Shown piece by piece: positions 29,089 through 37,886 of a stretch of 64,000 nucleotides of DNA. Every line of letters begins with the position of its first letter. The stretch's first letter is position 1. The position numbers and the translations under genes were made by a program. The notes below the pieces were generated by a model, which ran no database searches, was not told the DNA's origin, and worked only from the letters and a program-made list of their open reading frames with translations. The stretch comes from Sphingomonas echinoides ATCC 14820. Lineage in GTDB: Bacteria > Pseudomonadota > Alphaproteobacteria > Sphingomonadales > Sphingomonadaceae. The stretch covers positions 3,540,847 through 3,604,846 of the forward strand of contig NZ_JH584235.1 of NCBI RefSeq assembly GCF_000241465.1, in the 5' to 3' direction.

Positions 29089-30842
29089 TTCTTCACCGCC
29101 GGTTCTTTTAGGCCGGGATGGCGGGCGTAGAGCAGGCGCTGCTGCGCGACGGTCCACAGGTTGGAGGTGATCCAGTAGACCTGCAGGCCGACCGCGAACG
29201 GGGCCATCACGAACATCAGCATCCACGGCATGATCGCGAAGACCTGCTTTTGCGCTTCGTCCATCGGCGCGGGGTTCAGTTTGAACTGGAAGAACATCGA
29301 CACGCCGAGCAGCACCGGCACCACGCCGATCGCGAGGAAGGACGGCAGATGGTAAGGCAGATAGCCGAACATGTTGAGGATCGTCGCAGGATCGGGTGCC
29401 GACAGATCGTGGATCCAGCCGACGAACGGCTGATGCCGCATTTCGATCGTCAGCAGCAGCACCTTGTACAGCGAATACATGATCGGGATCTGGATCAAGG
29501 TCGGCAGGCAGCCCGCGAGCGGGTTGACCTTCTCGGCCTTGTACAGCGCCATCACTTCCTGCTGCGCGCGGGCCTTGTCGTCCTTATATTTCTCCTGGAT
29601 CGCCTTCATCTTCGGCTGGATCGCCTTCATCGCCGCCATCGAGGCGAACTGACGCTGCGCGACGGGGAAGATCAGCGTGCGGATGGTGACGGTGAGCAGG
29701 ATGATCGCGACACCGAAGTTGCCGATCATGCGGAACAACCAGTCGAGATATTTGAAGATCGGCTTTTCGACGATCTCGAACCAGCCCCAGTCGATCGCCT
29801 TGCCGAAATGCTGGATGCCGAGGCGGTCCTCATAACGGTCGAGCGTGTTGGTTTCCTTGGCACCGGCGAAGAATTTGGCGGTCGAGACGAGCGCCTTGCC
29901 CGGCGCGACGACGCGCGGGGCGAGCGTGAAGTCGCCCTGGAACACGTCGCCGGTGGCGGCGTGGAAGCCCGCCCGCACCGGTGCGCCGTGATCGGGGATG
30001 ACGGCGGCGAGGAAGTATTTGTCGCCGAAGCCGAGCCAGCCGCCGGTCGAGTTGAAGAAATTCTCGCCAGCCTTGGCCGAATTGCCCCAGATCTTGCCGA
30101 GGAAGCTCGCTTCCTTGCCCTTCAGATTGTCGAAGGTGATGTCATATGTGGCACCTTTGTCGAACACGCCGATCGGGCCGATATGGTTGGTCCAGGTATC
30201 GGCCTCGGTGCCGACGCCCGAGCGCGAGACGAGCGCATAGGGGCGCAGCGAAATCGGGGCGGGACCGGCATTGGCGACGGTCTGGCGGACCGTGAACATG
30301 TATTTGGCGTCTACCGCGAAGGTCAGCGCGAAGCGTTGGCCCTGCTTGTTGTCCCAATACAGCGTGACCGGGGTGTTGGGGGTCAGCGTCGTGCCGTTGG
30401 CGGTGAAGACGGTATCGCCATTGGGAACGGTGACGCCGTCGCCATTCCAGCCGAAGCCCGCGAAATACGCATCCTTGGTGCCGCGCGGCGATAGCAAGCG
30501 GATCGGCGGGGAGTTCTTGTCGATCGTCTGCTTGTATTTGGTCAGCGTCAGATCATCGATCCGCGCGCCCTTCAGGTTGATCGAACCTTGCAGATCGGCG
30601 GTCTGGATTGCCACGCGCGGGGTTTCGCGGCGGACGACCTCGAGATCGCGCAGGCGCGTCGCGTCGGTTACCGCCGGGCCACCGGTTGGGGCAGCGACGA
30701 CCTCGCTCTTGCCGTCGACCATCTTGGTCGCGGGCGGATTGGCGGCATGCGGAAAGAATTTCGCCGACAGGAAATTGCCGCCGAGCAAAATGATCGCGGC
30801 CAGCACCGCGAACAGGATGAAATTCCGGGTATCTTCTTTCAC
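29085..30842 (-). CDS. yidC: Membrane protein insertase YidC
   Basis: This 585-aa insertase places inner-membrane proteins with or without Sec. It has TM1 ([18 protein letters not shown]), the large periplasmic beta domain (about 60-350) and the conserved core of five membrane segments with [39 protein letters not shown] and [19 protein letters not shown]. The C-terminus is basic (KEPAVKK). It follows yidD by 19 nt and overlaps ysxC by 4 nt. Confidence 0.98.
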   Translation of the reverse strand: MKEDTRNFILFAVLAAIILLGGNFLSAKFFPHAANPPATKMVDGKSEVVAAPTGGPAVTDATRLRDLEVVRRETPRVAIQTADLQGSINLKGARIDDLTLTKYKQTIDKNSPPIRLLSPRGTKDAYFAGFGWNGDGVTVPNGDTVFTANGTTLTPNTPVTLYWDNKQGQRFALTFAVDAKYMFTVRQTVANAGPAPISLRPYALVSRSGVGTEADTWTNHIGPIGVFDKGATYDITFDNLKGKEASFLGKIWGNSAKAGENFFNSTGGWLGFGDKYFLAAVIPDHGAPVRAGFHAATGDVFQGDFTLAPRVVAPGKALVSTAKFFAGAKETNTLDRYEDRLGIQHFGKAIDWGWFEIVEKPIFKYLDWLFRMIGNFGVAIILLTVTIRTLIFPVAQRQFASMAAMKAIQPKMKAIQEKYKDDKARAQQEVMALYKAEKVNPLAGCLPTLIQIPIMYSLYKVLLLTIEMRHQPFVGWIHDLSAPDPATILNMFGYLPYHLPSFLAIGVVPVLLGVSMFFQFKLNPAPMDEAQKQVFAIMPWMLMFVMAPFAVGLQVYWITSNLWTVAQQRLLYARHPGLKEPAVKK

Positions 30843-30861
30843 GCGGGTGTCTTCCGTTCGA

Positions 30862-31074
30862 TCAGGGCACTGGATCGGGTCCGTACCCGCCCCAGGGATG
30901 GCACCGCGCGATTCGCTTGGCTGCCAACCACCCGCCTTTCACTGCGCCATAGCGGCGAAGCGCGGTGATTGCATAGGCGGAACAGCTTGGGGTGTAGCGG
31001 CACGATGGCGGCAATACGGCCGAGGGGCCGATTTGCCAGCCGCGCACCAGCAGGATGAGGAGGCGAGTCAGCAC
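30862..31074 (-). CDS. yidD: Membrane protein insertion efficiency factor YidD
   Basis: This 70-aa protein carries the hallmark CRYTPSCSAYAITAL and the C-terminal GGYGPDPVP, diagnostic for YidD, a small inner-membrane-associated helper of YidC. It lies between rnpA and yidC, its conserved place. Confidence 0.96.
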   Translation of the reverse strand: MLTRLLILLVRGWQIGPSAVLPPSCRYTPSCSAYAITALRRYGAVKGGWLAAKRIARCHPWGGYGPDPVP

Positions 31075-31092
31075 CGCGAAGCGCCAATATGA

Positions 31093-31181
31093 CCGTTCGC
31101 CCCGAGCCTGTCGAAGGGCCCCAGCCGCACGAGCGCCGATGCGTGGTGCGAGCTGTGCTTCGACAGGCTCAGCACGAACGG
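31093..31181. repeat. REP-like inverted repeat pair (gacaggctc family)
   Basis: Arms at 31093-31120 and 31155-31181 carry gcctgtcgaag and its complement cttcgacaggc with flanking ccgttcg/cgaacgg. It sits in the rnpA-yidD gap, inside an operon. The same core occurs at 53483-53572, so this is a dispersed family. Confidence 0.85.
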
Positions 31182-31195
31182 AGTGGAGTGGTCGC

Positions 31196-31687
31196 TCACC
31201 GCGCCGCCTTCGCCAGTGCTTTGGTGAGTTCGGCGCGCAAGGCGGCGAAATCGCGCTCGATTCCGCCGTTGCGGCCGATCAGCACATGGTCCGCGCCGGG
31301 CACGCCCTGTTCAGGCAACAGTTCGCGCGCCAAGGCGCGCAACCGCCGTTTCATGCGGTTGCGGACCACGGCGTTGCCGATTTTCTTGGTAACGGTGTAG
31401 CCGACCCGCATCGCGGGATCGCCATCACCGCGGGCGCGCACTTGCAGGACGAAGCCCGGCATGGGTGCGCGCTTGCCCGCATTCGCCGCGAGGAAATCCG
31501 CGCGGCGCGTGAGCGTCCGTAGGTCGGGAGGCCCGACGGGTACGGTTACGCCGATAGCTTCTTGCGGCCGCGGTTGCGGCGAGCGCGAATCACGTTGCGA
31601 CCGCCCGGGGTCGCCATGCGCGAGCGGAACCCGTGGCGGCGTGCGCGCACCAGATTGCTCGGCTGAAAGGTCCGCTTCATCGTTCAT
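31196..31687 (-). CDS. rnpA: Ribonuclease P protein component (N-terminus overlaps rpmH)
   Basis: The RnpA core is clear: [41 protein letters not shown] (RNR motif) and DHVLIGRNG. The protein binds RNase P RNA for tRNA 5' maturation. The problem is the start. In this frame there is no ATG, GTG or TTG between 31687 and the conserved core. The ATG at 31687 gives 163 aa, with about 45 extra N-terminal residues read out of frame across the whole of rpmH; the two ATGs are separated by 4 nt. The alternative is a rare ATC start at 31555 giving 119 aa, the usual size. Confidence 0.85.
   Translation of the reverse strand: MNDEADLSAEQSGARTPPRVPLAHGDPGRSQRDSRSPQPRPQEAIGVTVPVGPPDLRTLTRRADFLAANAGKRAPMPGFVLQVRARGDGDPAMRVGYTVTKKIGNAVVRNRMKRRLRALARELLPEQGVPGADHVLIGRNGGIERDFAALRAELTKALAKAAR
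31546..31680 (-). CDS. rpmH: 50S ribosomal protein L34
   Basis: This 44-aa protein, [20 protein letters not shown] through GRKKLSA, is the canonical L34. AGGGA lies 8 nt upstream of the ATG at 31680. It is wholly contained, in another frame, within the longest rnpA reading frame. It begins the biogenesis operon. Confidence 0.98.
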   Translation of the reverse strand: MKRTFQPSNLVRARRHGFRSRMATPGGRNVIRARRNRGRKKLSA

Positions 31688-31781
31688 TCCCTAAAATTCT
31701 GCACGGGGCACGTCGAAATAGAAAATGGCCGCCACGAGGACGGCCTTGAAGGTGCGCGCTTACCGAGGACGTGCCGGAAAG

Positions 31782-32090
31782 TCAACGTGCGTCCTGCGCG
31801 GCGGAGCGCTCGACACCGCGCGCAGCCTTGTCGCGCGCGCGGCGACGAGCGGCGCTTTGGCGGCGCAAACCCATATCGGCATAATGGCCGAGTTTGGGCC
31901 AGCGGCGTTTGGCGGTGACGAAATGCTTTTTCGCACTGTGCGAGTTTTGCAGCACCAGCGCGAGGCCCGCCGCGAACACGAAGATGCCGCCGGGGCCGGG
32001 AATCGCGCCGACGATCGGCGAGAGAATCACCAGAACCACGCCGCTGGAAAACAGGCCGGTACGGACAAGCGGATTGCGCGACGTCATCAT
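31782..32090 (-). CDS. Small PGPGG-motif membrane protein
   Basis: This roughly 102-aa protein has two hydrophobic segments (about 10-27 and 33-50) flanking a GAIPGPGGIFVF motif, as in the PGPGW family of putative transmembrane proteins, followed by a strongly basic tail. The ATG at 32090 or 32087 is the likely start; an in-frame TTG at 32126 adds 12 residues. The function is unknown. It is upstream of rpmH on the same strand, 102 nt away. Confidence 0.7.
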   Translation of the reverse strand: MMTSRNPLVRTGLFSSGVVLVILSPIVGAIPGPGGIFVFAAGLALVLQNSHSAKKHFVTAKRRWPKLGHYADMGLRRQSAARRRARDKAARGVERSAAQDAR

Positions 32091-32196
32091 CGCTGTCCAT
32101 GTGGGGCGAGTGTCTTGTTTGCGCAAGACGCCGCCCGGCGCTGTTCCCTCCGCCGGAAAACGCGGTATGCTTCAGCGGCATCCGGGGGGATCACAG

Positions 32197-33702
32197 ATGG
32201 CAGCAAGCGTATCGACGGTGGCGTATCTCGGCCTCGAGGCGCGCGCGGTCGAGGTGCAGGTGCAACTGATCCCGGGGCTGCCCGCCTTCAACGTCGTCGG
32301 GCTGGGCGACAAGGCGGTGGCGGAAAGCCGCGAGCGCGTGCGCGGGGCGATTGCGGCGATGGGGCTGGCGCTGCCGCCCAAGCGAATCGTGGTCAACCTG
32401 TCCCCGGCGGATTTGCCCAAGGAAGGATCGCATTTCGATTTGCCGATCGCGCTGGCGCTGCTGGGGGCGATGGGCGTGGTCGATGCCGAGACGCTGAGCG
32501 AGTATGTCGTGGTGGGCGAGCTTGGGCTCGATGCGCGAATCGCGCCGTCGCCGGGGGTGCTGCTGGCGGCGCTGCATGCGTCGGAACGCGGCATGGGGCT
32601 GGTGTGTCCGGCGGCGCAGGGGTCGGAAGCGGCCTGGGCGGGGCAGGGGGTGCTGGCGGCACCCGACATTTTGTCGCTGATCAACCATTTCAAAGGACAT
32701 GGCCTGCTGAGCGCGCCGTTGCCCGGCGATGCCGAGGATGTCGGGCACGGGCCTGACCTGCGCCAGGTGAAAGGGCAGGAGACCGCCAAGCGCGCGCTCG
32801 AAATCGCGGCGGCGGGCGGGCACAATCTGCTGATGGTGGGGCCGCCGGGCGCGGGCAAATCGCTGATGGCGTCGTGCCTGCCGGGCATTTTGCCGCCGCT
32901 TGACGCGAGCGAGGCGCTGGAAGTGTCGATGGTGGCGAGCGTCGCGGGCACGCTCACCGGTGGTCGCCTGACTCGTCAGCGGCCGTATCGCGCGCCGCAT
33001 CATTCGGCGTCGATGGCGGCGCTGGTCGGCGGCGGGTTGAAGGTCAAGCCGGGCGAGGTCAGCCTCGCCCATCTCGGCGTATTGTTCCTCGACGAGCTGC
33101 CGGAATTCCAGCGCGCGGTACTCGATTCGCTGCGCCAGCCGCTGGAGACGGGGACGGTCAGCGTCGCGCGCGCCAATGCCCATGTCACCTTTCCGGCGCG
33201 CGTGCAGTTAATCGCGGCGATGAACCCGTGCCGCTGCGGGCATTTGGGGGATGCCGCGCTCGCCTGTTCGCGCGCACCGCGCTGCGCGGCGGATTATCAG
33301 GCCAAGGTGTCGGGGCCGCTGCTCGACCGGATCGACCTGCATATCGAGGTTCAGGCGGTCAGCGCCGCCGACCTCGTGCTGCCGCCGCCGGGAGAAGGAT
33401 CGGCGGAGGTGGCGGTGCGGGTCGCGGCGGCGCGGGCGATGCAAAGGGCGCGCTATGCCGATCACGCCGTGCGCACCAACGCCGAGGCGGATGGGGCCTT
33501 GCTCGACGCCGTCGCCACCCCCGATGCCGTCGGGCGTACGTTGCTGGCACAAGCATCGGAAGCGATGCGATTGTCGGCGCGGGGCTATACCCGCATCCTG
33601 CGCGTCGCGCGGACGATCGCCGATCTGGCGGGTGTCGATACGGTCGGGCGTATCCATGTTGCCGAGGCGCTCAGCTATCGCCGCCAGGCTCCGCGCAACT
33701 GA
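32197..33702 (+). CDS. YifB/ComM-family Mg chelatase-like AAA+ ATPase
   Basis: This 501-aa ATPase has an N-terminal Lon-like fold (VEVQVQLIPGLPAFNVVGL, SPADLPKEGSHFDLPIALAL), Walker A GPPGAGKS, Walker B VLFLDELPEF and a C-terminal domain (LSARGYTRILRVARTIADL). ComM homologues act as hexameric helicases that aid branch migration during natural transformation. GGGGGGA precedes the ATG at 32197. Confidence 0.94.
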   Translation: MAASVSTVAYLGLEARAVEVQVQLIPGLPAFNVVGLGDKAVAESRERVRGAIAAMGLALPPKRIVVNLSPADLPKEGSHFDLPIALALLGAMGVVDAETLSEYVVVGELGLDARIAPSPGVLLAALHASERGMGLVCPAAQGSEAAWAGQGVLAAPDILSLINHFKGHGLLSAPLPGDAEDVGHGPDLRQVKGQETAKRALEIAAAGGHNLLMVGPPGAGKSLMASCLPGILPPLDASEALEVSMVASVAGTLTGGRLTRQRPYRAPHHSASMAALVGGGLKVKPGEVSLAHLGVLFLDELPEFQRAVLDSLRQPLETGTVSVARANAHVTFPARVQLIAAMNPCRCGHLGDAALACSRAPRCAADYQAKVSGPLLDRIDLHIEVQAVSAADLVLPPPGEGSAEVAVRVAAARAMQRARYADHAVRTNAEADGALLDAVATPDAVGRTLLAQASEAMRLSARGYTRILRVARTIADLAGVDTVGRIHVAEALSYRRQAPRN

Positions 33703-33710
33703 TCGAACGC

Positions 33711-34634
33711 TCAGTCGAAGGTCAGGAACGCCGGCTTGCCGTCGAGATAGCAGTGCGTTGGGTTGTCGAACCGAAATCCGCCGGGGCCAAGCCGCCGCAG
33801 GACATGCGCGCAGTGCGCGGTGGCGCGTTCTCCGGCCTGGACGATAACGTCGGATATCAGATACGCATCGGAGGCCAGCACGCCGTGTCCGGCACGCACC
33901 AGCTTGCCTGCGGCGACCGCGCTTTCAACCTCGCGCCGCACGGTTGAATAGCTCATCCGCAAGGTTCGGGCGAGCGCGGTGATCGCGATCGGCTCGCGCA
34001 AATCCTGGGGGGGCGCGGTGTAGGCTTCGCCGTAGCGGCGGCTCAGTTCCGGGTCGCGCGTAATCTTGTTCGCGCTGGCGGTTGCCACGCTATGCACGAC
34101 CACGAGCTCAAGCCAGCTTGCATGCGAGTCCCGAATATAGTCGAACGGTGCCAGTATCAGATCGATTGCGGCGGCAATGGTCGCGTTTGGATCATAGAAA
34201 CGGTCGACATGGTTTGGCGGCAAGGGAAAGCCCATGTGCGCCAAGTCTTCGATGACGCTGACCATATGGTCGTGCAAGAGGCGCAACACTGTCACGAAGG
34301 CGGGCAGCGCCAAAATCTCGCTGCGAACGCTCACGCCATGATCGACACGCTGGCAAAGCCCGTCGCTGATCAACGCGTGGACATGCCGCCGGACCGTCTC
34401 AAACGGTCGATTGAGCGACATGGCGACCGCGTTGATGCTAATGCCGTCAATGGCGGTCGGCGCGGTCGAAGCAAGGCCATTGCAGAAGGCGCGAAGGCAA
34501 CTGCTGCCGCGCAAGATCATCAGCAGAAAGATCGCTCGATCGAACGGGATTTTGCGTTGAAGATGCTCCTCGACGACGCGGACCACATCGAGTCCACACG
34601 CCAATTGCATCTGGCTGACAACCCGGCCGACCAT
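33711..34634 (-). CDS. Protein with two winged-helix-like DNA-binding regions
   Basis: This roughly 307-aa protein has two separate helix-turn-helix-like segments: NAVAMSLNRPFETVRRHVHALISDG and, near the C-terminus, ALARTLRMSYSTVRREVESA. Both look like winged helices in a tandem regulator. The middle section contains histidines and aromatic residues that may form a sensor. The ATG at 34634 is likely; a GTG at 34679 is possible. It is divergent from the RodZ-like gene across a 147-200-nt AT-rich promoter region. The target is unknown. Confidence 0.65.
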   Translation of the reverse strand: MVGRVVSQMQLACGLDVVRVVEEHLQRKIPFDRAIFLLMILRGSSCLRAFCNGLASTAPTAIDGISINAVAMSLNRPFETVRRHVHALISDGLCQRVDHGVSVRSEILALPAFVTVLRLLHDHMVSVIEDLAHMGFPLPPNHVDRFYDPNATIAAAIDLILAPFDYIRDSHASWLELVVVHSVATASANKITRDPELSRRYGEAYTAPPQDLREPIAITALARTLRMSYSTVRREVESAVAAGKLVRAGHGVLASDAYLISDVIVQAGERATAHCAHVLRRLGPGGFRFDNPTHCYLDGKPAFLTFD

Positions 34635-34826
34635 GCGGCTGCCGGGCCGCGCCGCTACCTCCCACCTCAGATGTTGCACCGATCCGATCGCCCCCCGGCC
34701 GCTATAGGAGATGCTCTCTTACCCGATTTGCTCAAACTACGCATGGCATGTTTATCAAACTGGGTAACTATAAGATGTGATATTTCATACGCTGCCGTAA
34801 CCATTCCGCTGGGGTGGGGGATTTGT

Positions 34827-35267
34827 ATGGCCGTGCTTGGTGAATCGCACGCTGAAACGGACATCGTCGCGGGGGGCGGCGCGCCAGATTTCAGGGTTGA
34901 GGCGTTTCCCGGCGCGGCCTTGCGGAGCGCGCGAGAAGCGATGGGCATCTCGATCGGCGACGTGTCCCGCCACACGCGCATTCCCGAACGCCATCTCGAT
35001 GCGATCGAGCGCGCCGACTATGAGGTCTTTCGCGCACCGCTTTATGCGGTCGGCTTCGCACGCACGTATGCACGTCATGTCGGCTTGACCGAGTTGTGGA
35101 TCGCTGAGGCCGTTCGCGCTCATCTGGCAGAGCGATTTCCGGAACGCGATGCGCCACCCGGGGGCGAGGGCAGGCCAGGGAAAAGCGTCGTGTCGGTTAC
35201 CGTCTGGGGTCTGACAATCGGCGCTGGCGTGGTCTTGCTGGTCCTGCTTGTGCGCATGTGGGGTTGA
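34827..35267 (+). CDS. RodZ-like HTH protein with C-terminal membrane anchor
   Basis: This 146-aa protein contains a RodZ-type cytoplasmic HTH (LRSAREAMGISIGDVSRHTR, LDAIERADYEVF, YAVGFARTYARHVGL) and one C-terminal transmembrane helix (about 125-143), with no periplasmic domain. RodZ links MreB to the elongasome; this short form could be a degenerate or partial RodZ. The ATG at 34827 follows a G-rich ribosome site. Confidence 0.75.
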   Translation: MAVLGESHAETDIVAGGGAPDFRVEAFPGAALRSAREAMGISIGDVSRHTRIPERHLDAIERADYEVFRAPLYAVGFARTYARHVGLTELWIAEAVRAHLAERFPERDAPPGGEGRPGKSVVSVTVWGLTIGAGVVLLVLLVRMWG

Positions 35268-35305
35268 TGTCCGGTGCGGTCGCGGCTAACAGCACCGTCC
35301 ACGCT

Positions 35306-35390
35306 GCGGGTGTGGTGAAATTGGTAGACGCGCGGGACTCAAAATCCCGTTCCGCAAGGAGTGTCGGTTCGACCCCGACCACCCGCACCA
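35306..35390 (+). tRNA. tRNA-Leu (anticodon CAA)
   Basis: The 85-nt gene folds as a class II tRNA: acceptor GCGGGTG pairs with CACCCGC, the anticodon loop is CTCAAAA (CAA, reading TTG), there is a long variable arm, and the T-loop is GGTTCGACC. The genome encodes the 3' CCA. It ends 6 nt before the convergent ABC-F stop codon. Confidence 0.97.
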
Positions 35391-35396
35391 TCTCTG

Positions 35397-37256
35397 TTAC
35401 GCTTCGGCCAGTTCCAGCGTTTCACTGATCTCAAACCATACCGCCTCGGCCGCTTCGAGCTTCTTCGAAATCTGCGCGTGCTGCTTGGTCAAATCGGCCG
35501 GGGTGAGCCGCGCGAGCCACGCCTCGGCGGTGCTCGGGTCGAGCATCGCGCGGTCTATCGCGTCGCGTTGTTTGGTCAGCTTGGTGACCAGCGCCTCGGC
35601 CTCATGCGCGCGCTTTTGCAGGGCGACGGCGGCGGCGCTCAATTGCGGCTTGTCGTCCTTCTTGGCGGCCTTGGCCTTGGCGCCTTCGCCGCCACCGTCA
35701 CCCGCCAGCACGAAAGCGATATAATCCTCCATGCTGCCGGCATATTCCTTCGCCGTGCCGCCATCGACCAGCACCAGCCGGTCGGCGGTGAGTTCGACCA
35801 TGTGGCGATCATGGCTGACGAGGATGACCGCACCGTCATAGGCGTTGAGCGCCTGCACGAGCGCTTCGCGCGCATCGACGTCGAGGTGGTTGGTCGGTTC
35901 GTCGAGGATCAGCATGTGCGGCGCGTCGCGCGTGATCAGCGCGAGCGCCAGGCGCGCGCGTTCGCCGCCCGAAAGCTTGCCGACCTTCTGCGTCGCCTTG
36001 ACGCCCGAGAAACCGAAACGGCCAAGCTGCGCGCGCACCGCGCCCGGCGTCTTGCCCGACATCATGCGGGTCATATGTTCGAGCGGGGTATCGTCGCCGT
36101 CGAGTTCCTCGACCTGATATTGCGTGAAATAGCCGACGCGCATCTTGCCGCTGGCGGTCATCGCGCCGTCCATCGTCGGCAATTGCGCGGCGAGCAGGCG
36201 CGCAAGCGTGGTCTTGCCGTTGCCGTTGCGCCCGAGCAGCGCGACGCGATCATCGGGATCGAGCCGCAGGTTGAGGCGCTGCAGGATCGGCTTGTCGGCA
36301 TAACCGACCGCCGCCATGTCGAGCGTGATCAGCGGCGGGCGCAGTTCTTCAGGAGACGGGAATTCGAACGACAGCGTCGGATCTTCGGCCATCGACGCGA
36401 TCGGTTGCATCTTGGCGAGCATCTTCTGGCGGCTCTGCGCCTGCTTGGCGGTCGAGGCGCGGGCGCTGTTCTTGGCGATATATTCGGTCAATTTGGCGCG
36501 TTGCGAATCCTGCGCGGCCTTGGCGGCGGCGAGCTGGGCGACGCGCTCGGCCCGCTGGCGCTCGAAACTGTCATAGCCGCCAGTGTAGAGATGGACCTTG
36601 CCGCCTTCGAGATGCAGGATCGTGTCGACCACGTTGTTGAGCAGATCGCGCTCATGGCTGATGACGACCATCATCGCCGGATAGCTTTTCAGGAAGTTTT
36701 CGAGCCACAAGGTCGCTTCGAGATCGAGATGGTTCGAGGGCTCGTCGAGCAGCAGCAGATCGGGTTCGGAAAACAGCAGGGAAGCGAGCGCGACGCGCAT
36801 CTTCCAGCCGCCCGAATAGCTGTCGAGCGGGCGACCCTGCATTTCCTCGTCAAAGCCAAGGCCGACCAGGATGCGCGCGGCGCGCGCGGGGGCGGTATAG
36901 GCGTCGATCGCGGTCAGTCGGTCATAGACGGCGCCCAGACGATCGGGATCCTGGCAGGTTTCGGCCTCGGTCAGCAACGCTGCGCGCTCGGTATCGGCGG
37001 CGAGCACGGCCTCGATCGGGGTGGTGGTGCCGCTCGGCGCTTCCTGCGCGATATAGCCGATGCGGGTGCCGCGCGGCATCTCGATCTCGCCGAGATCGGG
37101 TTCGAGCTGGCCGATCATGACCTTCATCAGCGTGGACTTGCCTGCGCCATTGCGCCCAATCAGGCCGACGCGGCTCTTGGGCGGCAGTGCGGCGCTCGCG
37201 CCGTCGAGGATCGCGCGCCCACCGAGGCGCACTGTGATACCATTGATATTCAGCAT
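35397..37256 (-). CDS. ABC-F family ATPase (Uup/YheS-like)
   Basis: This 619-aa soluble protein has two ABC ATPase domains: Walker A GRNGAGKS and GRNGNGKT, signatures YSGGWKMR and LSGGERARLALA, and Walker B LLLLDEPSNHLD and MLILDEPTNHLD, plus an interdomain linker and a C-terminal charged coiled coil (about 535-615). ABC-F proteins act on the ribosome or in DNA structure maintenance, not in transport. The coiled coil favours the Uup/YheS branch. It is convergent to tRNA-Leu. Confidence 0.93.
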   Translation of the reverse strand: MLNINGITVRLGGRAILDGASAALPPKSRVGLIGRNGAGKSTLMKVMIGQLEPDLGEIEMPRGTRIGYIAQEAPSGTTTPIEAVLAADTERAALLTEAETCQDPDRLGAVYDRLTAIDAYTAPARAARILVGLGFDEEMQGRPLDSYSGGWKMRVALASLLFSEPDLLLLDEPSNHLDLEATLWLENFLKSYPAMMVVISHERDLLNNVVDTILHLEGGKVHLYTGGYDSFERQRAERVAQLAAAKAAQDSQRAKLTEYIAKNSARASTAKQAQSRQKMLAKMQPIASMAEDPTLSFEFPSPEELRPPLITLDMAAVGYADKPILQRLNLRLDPDDRVALLGRNGNGKTTLARLLAAQLPTMDGAMTASGKMRVGYFTQYQVEELDGDDTPLEHMTRMMSGKTPGAVRAQLGRFGFSGVKATQKVGKLSGGERARLALALITRDAPHMLILDEPTNHLDVDAREALVQALNAYDGAVILVSHDRHMVELTADRLVLVDGGTAKEYAGSMEDYIAFVLAGDGGGEGAKAKAAKKDDKPQLSAAAVALQKRAHEAEALVTKLTKQRDAIDRAMLDPSTAEAWLARLTPADLTKQHAQISKKLEAAEAVWFEISETLELAEA

Positions 37257-37334
37257 CGGCAGCGCCTAGCAGATTGTTGCGTTGCACCCAAGTGTCCGGC
37301 AGCGCGTTATACAACAAACACGAGAGGAAGCGGA

Positions 37335-37787
37335 ATGAGCGTCGCCTTCCGTCGCGAAAGCGACGAGGAACATCTGGAACCCAAGTTCGAACGGCCGATC
37401 GCGCCCGGGCCGAATCTGGTCACGCCGCGCGGGTTGGCGCTGATTGGGGCGAAGGTGGAGGAACTGGAGGCTGCGGTCGCAAGTGCTGCGCCGCTCGACC
37501 GCGACGCGGTGCTGCGCGAGCTGCGCTATTGGCATACCCGCCAGACCACCGCCGAAGTCGTGCCCACGCCGCCTGCTGGCGTGATCGGTATTGGCAGTCG
37601 TGTGACGTACCACCTGGCTGGTGCCGACCGCACGGTCGAAATCGTCGGTGGCGACGAGGCGGATCCGGCGGAGGGCCGCATCGGTTTCCAGGCACCGCTG
37701 GCGCGTGCGCTGATCGGCGCGGAGGTTGGCGAGCGCGTCGATTTTGCCGGCAAGGCCGAGGCGGTCGAAATTATCGGGGTGGCGTGA
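37335..37787 (+). CDS. GreA/GreB-family protein lacking the acidic tip
   Basis: This 150-aa protein ends in a Gre C-terminal FKBP-like domain (GIGSRVTYHL, EIVGGDEADPAEGRIGFQAPLARALIG) and has a shortened N-terminal helical hairpin (LALIGAKVEELEAAV... AVLRELRYWHTRQ). Gre factors insert this hairpin in the RNA polymerase secondary channel and use two acidic tip residues for transcript cleavage. The usual DLSENAEY tip is not present here, so cleavage activity is doubtful. AGAGGAAG precedes the ATG. Confidence 0.83.
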   Translation: MSVAFRRESDEEHLEPKFERPIAPGPNLVTPRGLALIGAKVEELEAAVASAAPLDRDAVLRELRYWHTRQTTAEVVPTPPAGVIGIGSRVTYHLAGADRTVEIVGGDEADPAEGRIGFQAPLARALIGAEVGERVDFAGKAEAVEIIGVA

Positions 37788-37886
37788 GCCGGGCTTTCCC
37801 GGCACCCTTACGGGTGCGCAGCGAATCCCGGCGCGAAGCGTTGGCAGAGTGGATTTCCGAATAGACCCGATCAAGGATCTCGACCG

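Noticed and set aside
35361..37787. 808-codon plus-strand frame overlapping the ABC-F gene
   Set aside because: Only its last 150 codons (from 37335) encode a real protein, the Gre-like one. The rest is antisense to ABC-F.
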